Shown piece by piece: positions 8,706 through 16,530 of a DNA stretch of 64,000 nt; positions within the stretch are counted from its first letter, which is position 1, and every line of letters begins with the position of its first letter. A program made the position numbers and the translations under genes. The stretch covers positions 1 through 64,000 of the forward strand of contig CALKAM010000006.1 of NCBI GenBank assembly GCA_937983105.1. Direction: 5' to 3'. Source of the stretch: Planifilum sp021793745. GTDB lineage: Bacteria; Bacillota; Bacilli; Thermoactinomycetales; DSM-44946. The notes under the pieces are model-generated. The model was not told the DNA's origin. It searched no databases and saw nothing but the letters and a program-made list of their open reading frames with translations.

Positions 8706-11700
8706 ATGGAGACGGACATTTATCGAACGAAGCACACGGTGCGCTTCGTCACCGCCGCCAGCCTGTTCGACGGGCACGACGCATCGATCAACCTGTTTCG
8801 GCGCCTGCTTCAGGCATCGGGCGCCGAGGTGATTCACCTGGGTCACAACCGTTCCGTCGACGAAATCGTGGAAGCGGCCATCCAGGAAGATGTCCAGGGA
8901 ATCGCCGTCTCCTCCTACCAGGGGGGGCACATGGAGTTTTTCAAATATATGATCGACCTGCTGAAGGAGCGGGGGGCCGGCCACATCAAGGTCTTCGGCG
9001 GAGGGGGCGGTGTCATCGTTCCCCGGGAAATCCGGGAGCTGGAGGAATACGGGGTGGCCAAGATCTTCTCGCCGGAGGACGGGCGGAAGATGGGGCTTCA
9101 GGGCATGATCAACCGGATGCTGCGGGAGGCCGATTTCCCCACCATCAGTGAGATCAGCTGGGAAGCGGACCGCTTCGGCGTAGGAGACCGGCGCGCCATC
9201 GCCCGGCTGATCACCTTGGCGGAGCGGTCGGCGAACGGAGAGCTTTCGGAAAGCGTCGATGTCCTGGGAGCTCTGGCGGAGCGATACCCGGAAAAGGAAG
9301 GGGTGCCGGTGCTCGGAATCACCGGTACCGGGGGAGCGGGGAAGAGCTCCCTGACCGATGAGTTGGTCCGGCGGTTCCTGGAGGATTTCACGGAGAAAAA
9401 AGTGGCCGTCCTGTCGGTGGATCCCTCCAAGCAGCGGACCGGCGGCGCGCTCCTGGGAGACCGCATCCGGATGAATGCCGTCCACCACCCGCGGGTCTAC
9501 ATGCGCAGTCTGGCCACCCGCCGGAACCGCTCGGAGCTGAGTGCGGGGATTCGGGAAGCCATTTCGATCGTGAAGCGGGCCGGTTACGATTTCATCATCG
9601 TGGAAACCAGCGGCATCGGCCAGGGGGATGCTGCGGTGGTGGAGGTGAGCGACCTTTCCCTCTACGTGATGACCGCCGAATTCGGAGCCCCCACCCAGCT
9701 GGAGAAGATCGAGATGTTGGATTTTGCCGACCTGGTGGCGATCAACAAATTTGATCGGAAGGGTTCCGAGGATGCGCTCCGGGATGTGCGCAAACAGTAC
9801 AAGCGGAACCACCAGTTCTTCGATGTTCCCGACGAGCAGCTACCGATCTACGGGACGATGGCCAACCGCTTCCACGATCCCGGGGTGAATCGGCTGTACC
9901 GGGCGCTGATCGACAAGGTGAATGAAAAGCTGGGGCTCGGATGGGAATCCTCCATGCCGGAGGAGACCCGTTCGCCGGGAACCATCCATCACATCATTCC
10001 GCCGGAGCGCTCCCACTACTTGCGGGAAATCGCCCAGACGGTCCGGGAATACCGCCGGGAGGCGGAGGAGCAGGCCCGGGTGGCCCGGCGCCTCTATCAG
10101 CTGAAGGGTGCCCGGGAAGCCCTGGGGGATTCCGCTCCCAAGGAAGCGCTGGAGTCGCTGGATCGGGAGATCCAGCGGAGCGAGGCGGAGCTTCACCCTG
10201 AAAATCAAAAGATCCTGGAAGAGTGGCCCAGGCTGAAGGAGCGCTATTCGCAGGACGAGTACGTCTACCGGGTGCGGGGGCGGGAAATCCGCACGCCGCT
10301 GTTCACCGAGACCTTGGCGGGAAGCCGGATTCCCAAGGTGGCCCTTCCCCGCTTTGAAGATTGGGGCGATATCCTGCATTGGTCCCTTCTGGAAAACGTA
10401 CCCGGCCGATTCCCCTACACCGCCGGAGTGTACCCCCTGAAGCGGGCGGACGAGGATCCCAAGCGGCAATTCGCCGGGGAAGGAACCCCGGAACGGACCA
10501 ACCGGCGCTTCCACTACCTGTCCAAAAACGATCCGGCGAAGCGCCTGTCCACCGCCTTCGATTCGGTGACCCTCTACGGGGAGGACCCCGATGAGCGGCC
10601 CGACATTTACGGAAAGGTGGGGGAATCCGGGGTCAGCATCTGCACGCTGGACGACATGAAAAAGCTGTTTGACGGCTTTGATCTGTGCGCTTCGAACACC
10701 AGCGTCTCCATGACCATCAACGGACCCGCCCCCATCATCCTGGCGATGTACTTCAACACCGCCATCGAGCAGCAGGTGGACAGATTCCGGGAGGAACAGG
10801 GCCGGGAACCGTCGGAGGCGGAATACGCGGAGATCAAGGACCGCACCCTGCGCTCGGTACGCGGCACGGTTCAGGCGGACATCCTGAAGGAGGATCAGGG
10901 GCAGAACACCTGTATCTTCTCCACGGAGTTCGCGCTGAAGATGATGGGAGACATCCAGGAATACTTCATCGAGCACGGCATCCGGAACTACTATTCCGTC
11001 AGCATTTCCGGATACCACATCGCCGAAGCCGGCGCCAACCCGATCACCCAGTTGGCCTTCACCCTGGCCAATGCCTTCACCTACGTGGAGTACTACCGGA
11101 GCCGCGGGATGAAGGTGGACGATTTCGCGCCTAACCTTTCCTTCTTCTTCAGCAACGGGATGGATGCCGAGTATGCGGTGATCGGCCGGGTGGCCCGCCG
11201 GATCTGGGCGATTGTGATGAAACGGCTCTACGGGGCGAACGAACGGAGCCAGAAGCTGAAGTATCACATCCAGACCTCGGGACGCTCCCTGCACGCCCAG
11301 GAGGTGGATTTCAACGACATCCGGACCACCCTGCAAGCGCTGATGGCCATCTACGATCAGTGCAACTCTCTGCACACCAATGCCTATGACGAGGCGATCA
11401 CCACCCCCACCGAAGAGTCGGTCCGCCGGGCGATGGCCATCCAGATGATCATCACCAAGGAGCTGGGACTGGCCAAGAACGAAAACCCGCTGCAGGGATC
11501 CTTCATCATCGAGGAATTGACCGATCTGGTGGAGGAGGCCGTGCTCCGGGAGTTCGAGCGGATCAGCGACCGCGGAGGCGTGCTCGGGGCGATGGAAACC
11601 ATGTATCAGCGGAGCAAGATCCAGGAGGAGTCGCTCCTCTACGAGACGAAGAAGCATTCCGGGGAGCTGCCGATCATCGGCGTCAACACGTTCCTCAATC

Positions 11701-11957
11701 CCAATCCGCCGGAGGATGTGGATCTGCCCCTCACCCGGGCGTCCAAGGAGGAGAAGGATGCGCAGATCCGAAACCTGCGGGCGTTTCAGGAGCGCAACCG
11801 GGACAAGGCGCCGGCGGCCCTCGACCGGCTGAAGCAGGTGGCCCGGGAAGGCGGCAACCTGTTCGCGGAACTGATGGAGACGGTCAAAGTGGCCAGTCTG
11901 GGGCAAATCACCTCCGCCCTCTACGAAGTGGGCGGCCAGTACCGGCGAAACATGTGA
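8706..11957 (+). CDS. icmF: fused isobutyryl-CoA mutase (IcmF)
   Basis: Adenosylcobalamin-dependent isomerase interconverting isobutyryl-CoA and butyryl-CoA, with its G-protein chaperone in the same chain (1083 residues). Order: N-terminal B12 domain with the base-off motif FDGHDAS (His24 as lower cobalt ligand), central MeaB-like GTPase with GITGTGGAGKSS (204-214) and ETSGIGQGDAA, a linker, then the mutase TIM barrel (SVSMTINGPAP; NTCIFSTEF; SVSISGYHIAEAGAN; LHTNAYDEAI). Phe589 in RQFAGEG and Gln733 in DQGQNTC align with the Phe/Gln pair that distinguishes IcmF from methylmalonyl-CoA mutase (Tyr/Arg). Last gene of the operon, followed by a terminator. Its product butyryl-CoA feeds the acyl-CoA dehydrogenase/Hbd/Thl steps encoded upstream. 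Confidence 0.96.
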   Translation: METDIYRTKHTVRFVTAASLFDGHDASINLFRRLLQASGAEVIHLGHNRSVDEIVEAAIQEDVQGIAVSSYQGGHMEFFKYMIDLLKERGAGHIKVFGGGGGVIVPREIRELEEYGVAKIFSPEDGRKMGLQGMINRMLREADFPTISEISWEADRFGVGDRRAIARLITLAERSANGELSESVDVLGALAERYPEKEGVPVLGITGTGGAGKSSLTDELVRRFLEDFTEKKVAVLSVDPSKQRTGGALLGDRIRMNAVHHPRVYMRSLATRRNRSELSAGIREAISIVKRAGYDFIIVETSGIGQGDAAVVEVSDLSLYVMTAEFGAPTQLEKIEMLDFADLVAINKFDRKGSEDALRDVRKQYKRNHQFFDVPDEQLPIYGTMANRFHDPGVNRLYRALIDKVNEKLGLGWESSMPEETRSPGTIHHIIPPERSHYLREIAQTVREYRREAEEQARVARRLYQLKGAREALGDSAPKEALESLDREIQRSEAELHPENQKILEEWPRLKERYSQDEYVYRVRGREIRTPLFTETLAGSRIPKVALPRFEDWGDILHWSLLENVPGRFPYTAGVYPLKRADEDPKRQFAGEGTPERTNRRFHYLSKNDPAKRLSTAFDSVTLYGEDPDERPDIYGKVGESGVSICTLDDMKKLFDGFDLCASNTSVSMTINGPAPIILAMYFNTAIEQQVDRFREEQGREPSEAEYAEIKDRTLRSVRGTVQADILKEDQGQNTCIFSTEFALKMMGDIQEYFIEHGIRNYYSVSISGYHIAEAGANPITQLAFTLANAFTYVEYYRSRGMKVDDFAPNLSFFFSNGMDAEYAVIGRVARRIWAIVMKRLYGANERSQKLKYHIQTSGRSLHAQEVDFNDIRTTLQALMAIYDQCNSLHTNAYDEAITTPTEESVRRAMAIQMIITKELGLAKNENPLQGSFIIEELTDLVEEAVLREFERISDRGGVLGAMETMYQRSKIQEESLLYETKKHSGELPIIGVNTFLNPNPPEDVDLPLTRASKEEKDAQIRNLRAFQERNRDKAPAALDRLKQVAREGGNLFAELMETVKVASLGQITSALYEVGGQYRRNM

Positions 11958-11990
11958 GACAATGGCCGCCCCACTCCCTTCCCGGGACCC

Positions 11991-12056
11991 GGGGAGGAAC
12001 CCTGTTGCAGCCCGATTTTCTGGAGATGCTGTGGGTGCGGGGTTCCTCCCCTTTTG
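11991..12056 (+). terminator. terminator of the acyl-CoA operon
   Basis: A perfect 12-bp stem GGGGAGGAACCC / GGGTTCCTCCCC with a loop of 37 nt, followed by TTTTG and further T residues, 34 bp after the icmF stop. Confidence 0.75.
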
Positions 12057-12080
12057 TTTGTGCAATTCAGATTCCATAGG

Positions 12081-12108
12081 TTGACTTCCCACCTTTTTTG
12101 GATAAAAT
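12081..12108 (+). promoter_or_regulatory. sigma-A promoter of rpoE
   Basis: TTGACT (12081-12086) and TAAAAT (12103-12108) with a 16-bp spacer, 67 bp upstream of the rpoE start codon. Confidence 0.6.
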
Positions 12109-12174
12109 AGACCTACGTGAACCGTTGATGATCCAGGGTGAACCGGGTCATGGCAGGAAGGGGATGTGTCCGGC

Positions 12175-12651
12175 ATGAGCGAAAATTTGGCTGTCCAATT
12201 GAGCGATGAAGAGTTGCGGGAAATTCCCATGGTGGATCTGGTCCACAAAATCCTGCAGAGCAAGGGAGAGCCGATGCTCTACCGGGATCTCCTCCAGGAG
12301 GTTGCCCGGTTAAAGGGTTTCTCGGAAGAAGAAACCATGCGTTATATTGCCCAGCTGTTTACGGAGATCAATATTGACGGCCGTTTTGTCTGTGTCGGCA
12401 GGAGCCTGTGGGGATTGAAACACTGGTACCCCACCGAGCAGACCACCGATTCGGCCGTTGCCGGAAATATTAAAGATGATCTGGATGAAGAGGAACTGGA
12501 CGAAGAATTGTATGAGGATGAAGAAGAGGGTCTGGACCCGGACGGATATGGGGAAGGGGCCTTCGAGGACGGCTTTGACGGAGAAGACGGATACCCCGAT
12601 GATGAGAATTCCATGATGGATACCGACATGGACGATGAAGACAATATTTGA
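12175..12651 (+). CDS. rpoE: DNA-directed RNA polymerase delta subunit
   Basis: Gram-positive-specific RNA polymerase accessory subunit that weakens non-specific nucleic acid binding and speeds recycling. The 158-residue protein has a folded N-terminal HARE/winged-helix domain (about residues 1-85: MVDLVHKILQSKGEPMLYRDLLQEVARLKG, GRFVCVGRSLWGLKHWYP) and a highly acidic, disordered C-terminal half made of D/E runs. ATG 12175 gives an 11-bp spacing to AGGAAGGGG; an in-frame GTG at 12166 is too close to that site. rpoE-pyrG order is conserved in Bacillales. Confidence 0.96.
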   Translation: MSENLAVQLSDEELREIPMVDLVHKILQSKGEPMLYRDLLQEVARLKGFSEEETMRYIAQLFTEINIDGRFVCVGRSLWGLKHWYPTEQTTDSAVAGNIKDDLDEEELDEELYEDEEEGLDPDGYGEGAFEDGFDGEDGYPDDENSMMDTDMDDEDNI

Positions 12652-12676
12652 CGGCGAATGCTTGCCACCCCATATC

Positions 12677-12706
12677 TTGACAATGCCCTGTTCATCGATG
12701 TAAACT
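12677..12706 (+). promoter_or_regulatory. sigma-A promoter of pyrG with GGGC initiation site
   Basis: TTGACA (12677-12682), 18-bp spacer, TAAACT (12701-12706). Eight bases on, at 12714, lies GGGC, which would be the initially transcribed sequence. In B. subtilis pyrG the same GGGC start permits reiterative G addition when CTP is scarce. Confidence 0.7.
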
Positions 12707-12753
12707 AAAATTTGGGCTGAAAATTGTTTCGGAAAACCTGGGTTGAAATATGG

Positions 12754-12788
12754 AGAGCCCCTTTTTCGCGAAGGGGCTCTTTTCATTT
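12754..12788 (+). terminator. CTP-responsive attenuator in the pyrG leader
   Basis: A 10-bp stem AGAGCCCCTT / AAGGGGCTCT followed by TTTT lies inside the pyrG leader, 40 bp after the predicted transcript start and 40 bp before the start codon. The 5' arm contains CCCCTTTTT, a pyrimidine tract able to pair with a poly-G 5' end. This is the layout of the known pyrG mechanism: low CTP gives poly-G transcripts that block terminator formation. Confidence 0.75.
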
Positions 12789-12828
12789 TGCCATCATTTG
12801 GGGAATCCTGTTTGTAGGGGGGGCCATC

Positions 12829-14466
12829 ATGACCAAGTTTATCTTCGTGACCGGAGGGGTTGTTTCCTCTCTGGGAAAAGGAATTACTGCCGCATCCTTG
12901 GGACGGCTGCTGAAAAACCGCAATCTGAAGGTGACCATCCAGAAATTCGATCCCTATATCAATGTGGACCCGGGAACCATGAGCCCCTATCAGCACGGAG
13001 AGGTTTTCGTGACGGATGACGGGGCGGAAACCGATTTGGATCTGGGTCACTACGAGCGGTTCATCGACATCAATTTGTCCAAGAACAGCAATGTGACCAC
13101 CGGCAAGATCTATTCGGCGGTGATCAACAAGGAACGGCGCGGCGATTACCTGGGGGCGACGGTCCAGGTGATCCCCCATATCACCAATGAGATCAAGAAC
13201 CGGGTGTTCCGGGCGGCCCGGGAGACCCATCCCGATGTGGTGATCACCGAGATCGGGGGAACCGTCGGGGACATCGAAAGTCTTCCTTTTCTGGAGGCGA
13301 TCCGTCAGATCAAAAACGACGTGGGCCGGGATCACGTCCTGTACATCCACTGCACGCTGATCCCGAAACTATCCGCCAGCGGGGAGCTGAAGACCAAACC
13401 GACCCAGCACAGCGTCAAGGAGCTGCGCGGCATCGGCATCCAGCCCAACGTGATCGTCTGCCGGACGGAGCATCCCCTATCGGAGGATCTGAAGCGGAAG
13501 GTCGCCTTGTTCTGCGATATCGATCCGGAAGCGGTCATCGAGCTGAGGGATGTGGAAACGCTGTATGAGGTCCCCCTCCTGCTGCAGCGGGAAGGGCTGG
13601 ACCGGATTGTGGTGAATCACTTGAACCTGGGCAATGGCGAGGCGGATATGAGCGAGTGGCAGGCCCTGGTGAACAAGGTGAAGAGCCTGTCCCGGAAAAC
13701 CACCGTCGCGATCGTCGGAAAATACGTTTCGCTTCCCGACGCCTATATGAGTGTGGTGGAATCCCTGAAGCACGCCGGCTTCGCCAATGACACCGACGTG
13801 CAGATCCACTGGGTCAATTCGGAGGATGTGACCGATGAAAATGCGGACGAATGGCTTCGTGACGTGGACGGGATTCTCGTCCCCGGCGGATTTGGCGATC
13901 GGGGCATCGAGGGGAAAATCGCGGCGATCCGCTATGCCCGGGAACGGCGCATCCCCTTCTTCGGGATCTGTCTCGGCATGCAGATGACCTGCGTCGAGGG
14001 GGCGCGGAACCTGCTGGGATTGGAGGGAGCCCACAGCACGGAGTTTGATGCGGAGACCCCCCATCCCATCATCGATCTGCTGCCGGAACAGAAGGACATC
14101 GAAGACCTGGGAGGCACGATGCGCCTCGGTCTGTTTCCCTGCAAACTGCTTCCGGGAAGCCGGGCCCAGCGGGCCTACGGCAACGGCCTGGTCTACGAGC
14201 GGCACCGCCACCGGTACGAATTCAACAATGAATATCGTGAACAATTGGAACGGGTGGGCTACCGCTTCTCCGGCACGTCGCCGGACGGCCGCCTGATGGA
14301 GATCGTCGAACGGGAGGATCACCCCTGGTTCGTAGCCACCCAGTTCCATCCGGAATTCCGTTCCCGGCCGAACCGTCCGCATCCGCTCTTCCGCGATTTT
14401 GTCGCCGCCGCCCTAAAGCAGGCTTCGGAATTGATCCGGGATGCCGACAATCCGATCAAGGCGTAG
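12829..14466 (+). CDS. pyrG: CTP synthase
   Basis: Converts UTP to CTP using glutamine and ATP. The 545-residue protein has an N-terminal amidoligase domain (MTKFIFVTGGVVSSLGKGITAAS with its P-loop-like SLGKG; DPYINVDPGTMSP; ETDLDLGHYERF) and a C-terminal class I glutamine amidotransferase domain with the nucleophile elbow FFGICLGMQ and the catalytic His-x-Glu in TQFHPEF. ATG 12829 starts the canonical N-terminus; the upstream in-frame extension overlaps the leader attenuator and is not coding. Expression is probably controlled by CTP through the leader at 12714-12788. Followed by a terminator. Confidence 0.97.
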   Translation: MTKFIFVTGGVVSSLGKGITAASLGRLLKNRNLKVTIQKFDPYINVDPGTMSPYQHGEVFVTDDGAETDLDLGHYERFIDINLSKNSNVTTGKIYSAVINKERRGDYLGATVQVIPHITNEIKNRVFRAARETHPDVVITEIGGTVGDIESLPFLEAIRQIKNDVGRDHVLYIHCTLIPKLSASGELKTKPTQHSVKELRGIGIQPNVIVCRTEHPLSEDLKRKVALFCDIDPEAVIELRDVETLYEVPLLLQREGLDRIVVNHLNLGNGEADMSEWQALVNKVKSLSRKTTVAIVGKYVSLPDAYMSVVESLKHAGFANDTDVQIHWVNSEDVTDENADEWLRDVDGILVPGGFGDRGIEGKIAAIRYARERRIPFFGICLGMQMTCVEGARNLLGLEGAHSTEFDAETPHPIIDLLPEQKDIEDLGGTMRLGLFPCKLLPGSRAQRAYGNGLVYERHRHRYEFNNEYREQLERVGYRFSGTSPDGRLMEIVEREDHPWFVATQFHPEFRSRPNRPHPLFRDFVAAALKQASELIRDADNPIKA

Positions 14467-14579
14467 CGGTTTGGATGGAGTGCGGCTGCCTTTGCAGGGG
14501 GAGGGTTTGTTGCCCCCTCGAAGGCGGCGGAGGGCTTCGGATTGTGGATTTCAATAAACGGACACGGATAAACCGTCTC

Positions 14580-14607
14580 CCCCCGCGCGAAGGCGCGGGG
14601 GTTTTTT
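14580..14607 (+). terminator. terminator after pyrG
   Basis: A GC stem of about 9 bp (CCCCCGCGC / GCGCGGGGG) with a tight loop is followed by six T residues. It lies in the 339-bp gap between pyrG and spo0F, about 115 bp after the pyrG stop. Confidence 0.85.
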
Positions 14608-14636
14608 GTCCCTGCCGGCCTTCGGGTTTCTCCCAT

Positions 14637-14665
14637 GCAGGAAAACGTTGGCGAAACTCGAAATA
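14637..14665 (+). promoter_or_regulatory. candidate sigma-H promoter of spo0F
   Basis: GCAGGAAAA (14637-14645) fits the sigma-H -35 consensus RnAGGAwWW. After 11 bp, CTCGAAATA resembles RnnGAATww with two mismatches. B. subtilis spo0F has a sigma-H promoter. It lies 140 bp upstream of the start codon. No convincing Spo0A box was found. Confidence 0.35.
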
Positions 14666-14805
14666 TACAGATAGGGATGCTTGTACGGTTGCTTTTTCTC
14701 GTCCACAGGAGTGTCAACGGGTGCGTTTCGTCTGATTTCCAGGGGATCGGTCGGCGGCTTTTAGAAGTCGACCGGCCGACTTTCTCTGGCAAAGGAGGGA
14801 AGCAG

Positions 14806-15177
14806 ATGTCTTCGCAGAACAAGAAAATCCTGGTGGTGGATGACCAGTACGGAATTCGCGTCCTGCTGAAGGAAGTGTTTTCAAAGGACGATTTTTGTGT
14901 ATACCAGGCGGAAAACGGGCAAGTGGCGCTGGATCTGATACAGAAGATCCGCCCGGATCTGATTCTGTTGGACATGAAGATGCCGGGAATGGACGGGATC
15001 GAGTTTCTCCGTCGGCTTCAGGACATCCCGCCGATGCCCAAGGTGATCATGATGACGGCCTATGGGGAATTGGATATGGTCCAGGAAGCGACGAAATTAG
15101 GGGCATTGGCCCATTTGACCAAGCCCTTCGATATCGTGGAGTTGCGCTCCGAAGTGCTCAAGCAGTTGGCGTCGTAA
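14806..15177 (+). CDS. spo0F: sporulation phosphorelay response regulator Spo0F
   Basis: Single-domain response regulator that takes phosphate from sporulation histidine kinases and passes it to Spo0B, starting the relay to Spo0A. The 123-residue receiver domain has acidic residues Asp12/Asp13 (VVDDQYGIR), phosphoacceptor Asp56 (LILLDMKMPGMDG), Thr84 (MMTAYGELDM) and Lys106 (LTKPFDI). The DDQYGIR and AYGELDM segments are diagnostic of Spo0F rather than other receivers. There is no output domain. Start ATG 14806 follows AAAGGAGGG by 6 bp; longer in-frame versions run into the promoter region. Confidence 0.96.
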   Translation: MSSQNKKILVVDDQYGIRVLLKEVFSKDDFCVYQAENGQVALDLIQKIRPDLILLDMKMPGMDGIEFLRRLQDIPPMPKVIMMTAYGELDMVQEATKLGALAHLTKPFDIVELRSEVLKQLAS

Positions 15178-15211
15178 TCGCGGCTTGTTGGAATCAGGGG
15201 AGGGAACGGAA

Positions 15212-15619
15212 TTGACCCAGTTGGAAGCGAAGATTCGGATTCGGCTCAGCCAGTCGGACGCCCATTACGGGGGAAATCTGGTGGACGGTGCTCGAATTTT
15301 GGCGCTCTTCGGGGATGTGGCCACCGAGCTGCTGATCCGTCACGATGGAGACGAGGGGCTTTTTGTCGCCTATGACTCGGTCGAGTTTTGCGCCCCGGTC
15401 TATGCCGGGGATTTTGTCGAGGCGGTCGGATGGTTGGAGAAGGTGGGCAATACATCCCGCCGGATGCGGTTCGTCGCCTACAAGGTGATCGAGTCGGGAA
15501 TCGATCCGGAGGTGCCCTCCGCCGCCCGCGTGCTGGAGGAGCCGATCCCGGTGGTCCGGGCCAGCGGGACCTGTGTCGTGCCCAAGGATCGACAACGGTC
15601 TTCGGGTGGAGGGGACTGA
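15212..15619 (+). CDS. kal: 3-aminobutyryl-CoA ammonia-lyase
   Basis: Eliminates ammonia from 3-aminobutyryl-CoA to give crotonyl-CoA, a late step of the lysine fermentation pathway. The 135-residue protein is a small hot-dog-fold enzyme. The stretch SDAHYGGNLVDGARIL followed by LFGDVATELLIRHDGDEGLF, then APVYAGDFVEAVG and VGNTSRRMRF, is characteristic of Kal proteins. TTG 15212 was chosen because GGGGAGGG lies 7 bp upstream; no ATG fits. Its stop lies directly before the kce start (1-bp gap), so the two are co-translated. It sits 34 bp behind spo0F, an unusual location. A different beta-aminoacyl-CoA substrate cannot be excluded. Confidence 0.85.
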   Translation: MTQLEAKIRIRLSQSDAHYGGNLVDGARILALFGDVATELLIRHDGDEGLFVAYDSVEFCAPVYAGDFVEAVGWLEKVGNTSRRMRFVAYKVIESGIDPEVPSAARVLEEPIPVVRASGTCVVPKDRQRSSGGGD

Positions 15620-15620
15620 G

Positions 15621-16445
15621 ATGAACAAGCTGATCATCACCGCGGCGCTGGTTGGAGCGGAGGTGACCCGGCAGGATACGCCCCATTTGCCCGTCACGCC
15701 GGAGGAGATCGGTGAGGCGGCGGAGGAGGCCCGGGAAGCGGGAGCGGCGATCGCCCACATCCATGTCCGGGATGCCGAGGGAAAGCCCAGTCAGGATCGG
15801 GAGCTGTACCGACAGGCCATCGAAGAGATTCGCAAACGGTGTGATATCATCATACAAGTATCCACAGGAGGAGCCGTCGGTATGACCGCCGAAGAGCGGC
15901 TACAGCCCATCGCCCTGCGCCCGGAAATGGCCACGCTGACGACGGGTACGGTTAATTTCGGGGACGGAGTGTTTTACAACCCGCCGCAGGAAATTGAACA
16001 TTTTGCGAAGGTGATGCGGGAGCACGGGGTTCGGCCCGAATTTGAGATTTTCGATGTGGGGATGATCCAAAATGCCCTCCGCCTGGTGAAAAAGGGGTTG
16101 GTGACGGGTCACCTCCATTTCGATTTTGTCATGGGTGTGCCGGGAGGTATCCCGGCTACGGCGGATAACCTGCTCCATCTGGTGGGGCAGCTGCCGGAGC
16201 AGGCGACGTGGACGGTGGCCGGTATCGGGCGGGCGCAGCTTCCCATGGCGGTGTTGGGCATCGTCCTGGGCGGCCACGTGCGGGTCGGGCTGGAGGACAA
16301 CATCTGGTATCGAAAGGGAGAGCTGGCCACCAACGCCGAGCTGGTGGCCCGAATCGTCCGCATCGCCCGGGAAATGGACCGGGACATCGCTACGCCCGAT
16401 GATGCCCGCCGACTGCTGGGCCTTCGACGGGGGAAAACTGGATGA
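15621..16445 (+). CDS. kce: 3-keto-5-aminohexanoate cleavage enzyme (BKACE family)
   Basis: Acetyl-CoA-dependent cleavage of 3-keto-5-aminohexanoate to acetoacetate and 3-aminobutyryl-CoA; its product is the substrate of the adjacent Kal. The 274-residue protein is a TIM-barrel BKACE (DUF849) enzyme: ITAALVGAEVTRQDTPHLPVTPEEI, the metal-binding HIHVRD, STGGAVGMTAEER, FEIFDVGMI, HFDFVMGVPGGIPAT and the C-terminal GGHVRVGLEDNIWY. RBS GGAGGGG is 6 bp upstream of the ATG. BKACE enzymes cover many beta-keto acids; pairing with Kal supports the lysine-pathway substrate. The other pathway genes (kamA, kamDE, kdd) are not in the window. Confidence 0.88.
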   Translation: MNKLIITAALVGAEVTRQDTPHLPVTPEEIGEAAEEAREAGAAIAHIHVRDAEGKPSQDRELYRQAIEEIRKRCDIIIQVSTGGAVGMTAEERLQPIALRPEMATLTTGTVNFGDGVFYNPPQEIEHFAKVMREHGVRPEFEIFDVGMIQNALRLVKKGLVTGHLHFDFVMGVPGGIPATADNLLHLVGQLPEQATWTVAGIGRAQLPMAVLGIVLGGHVRVGLEDNIWYRKGELATNAELVARIVRIAREMDRDIATPDDARRLLGLRRGKTG

Positions 16446-16530
16446 CGAGTGCGTCATTGGACCTTCCCATCTCCAGTGATATAATGCAATGGGAAGAGCC
16501 CGAACACACATCAACAGGGAGGTTTTTCGG

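Noticed and set aside
12724..12828. N-terminal extension of PyrG
   Set aside because: The in-frame extension covers the leader attenuator; the conserved N-terminus starts at ATG 12829.
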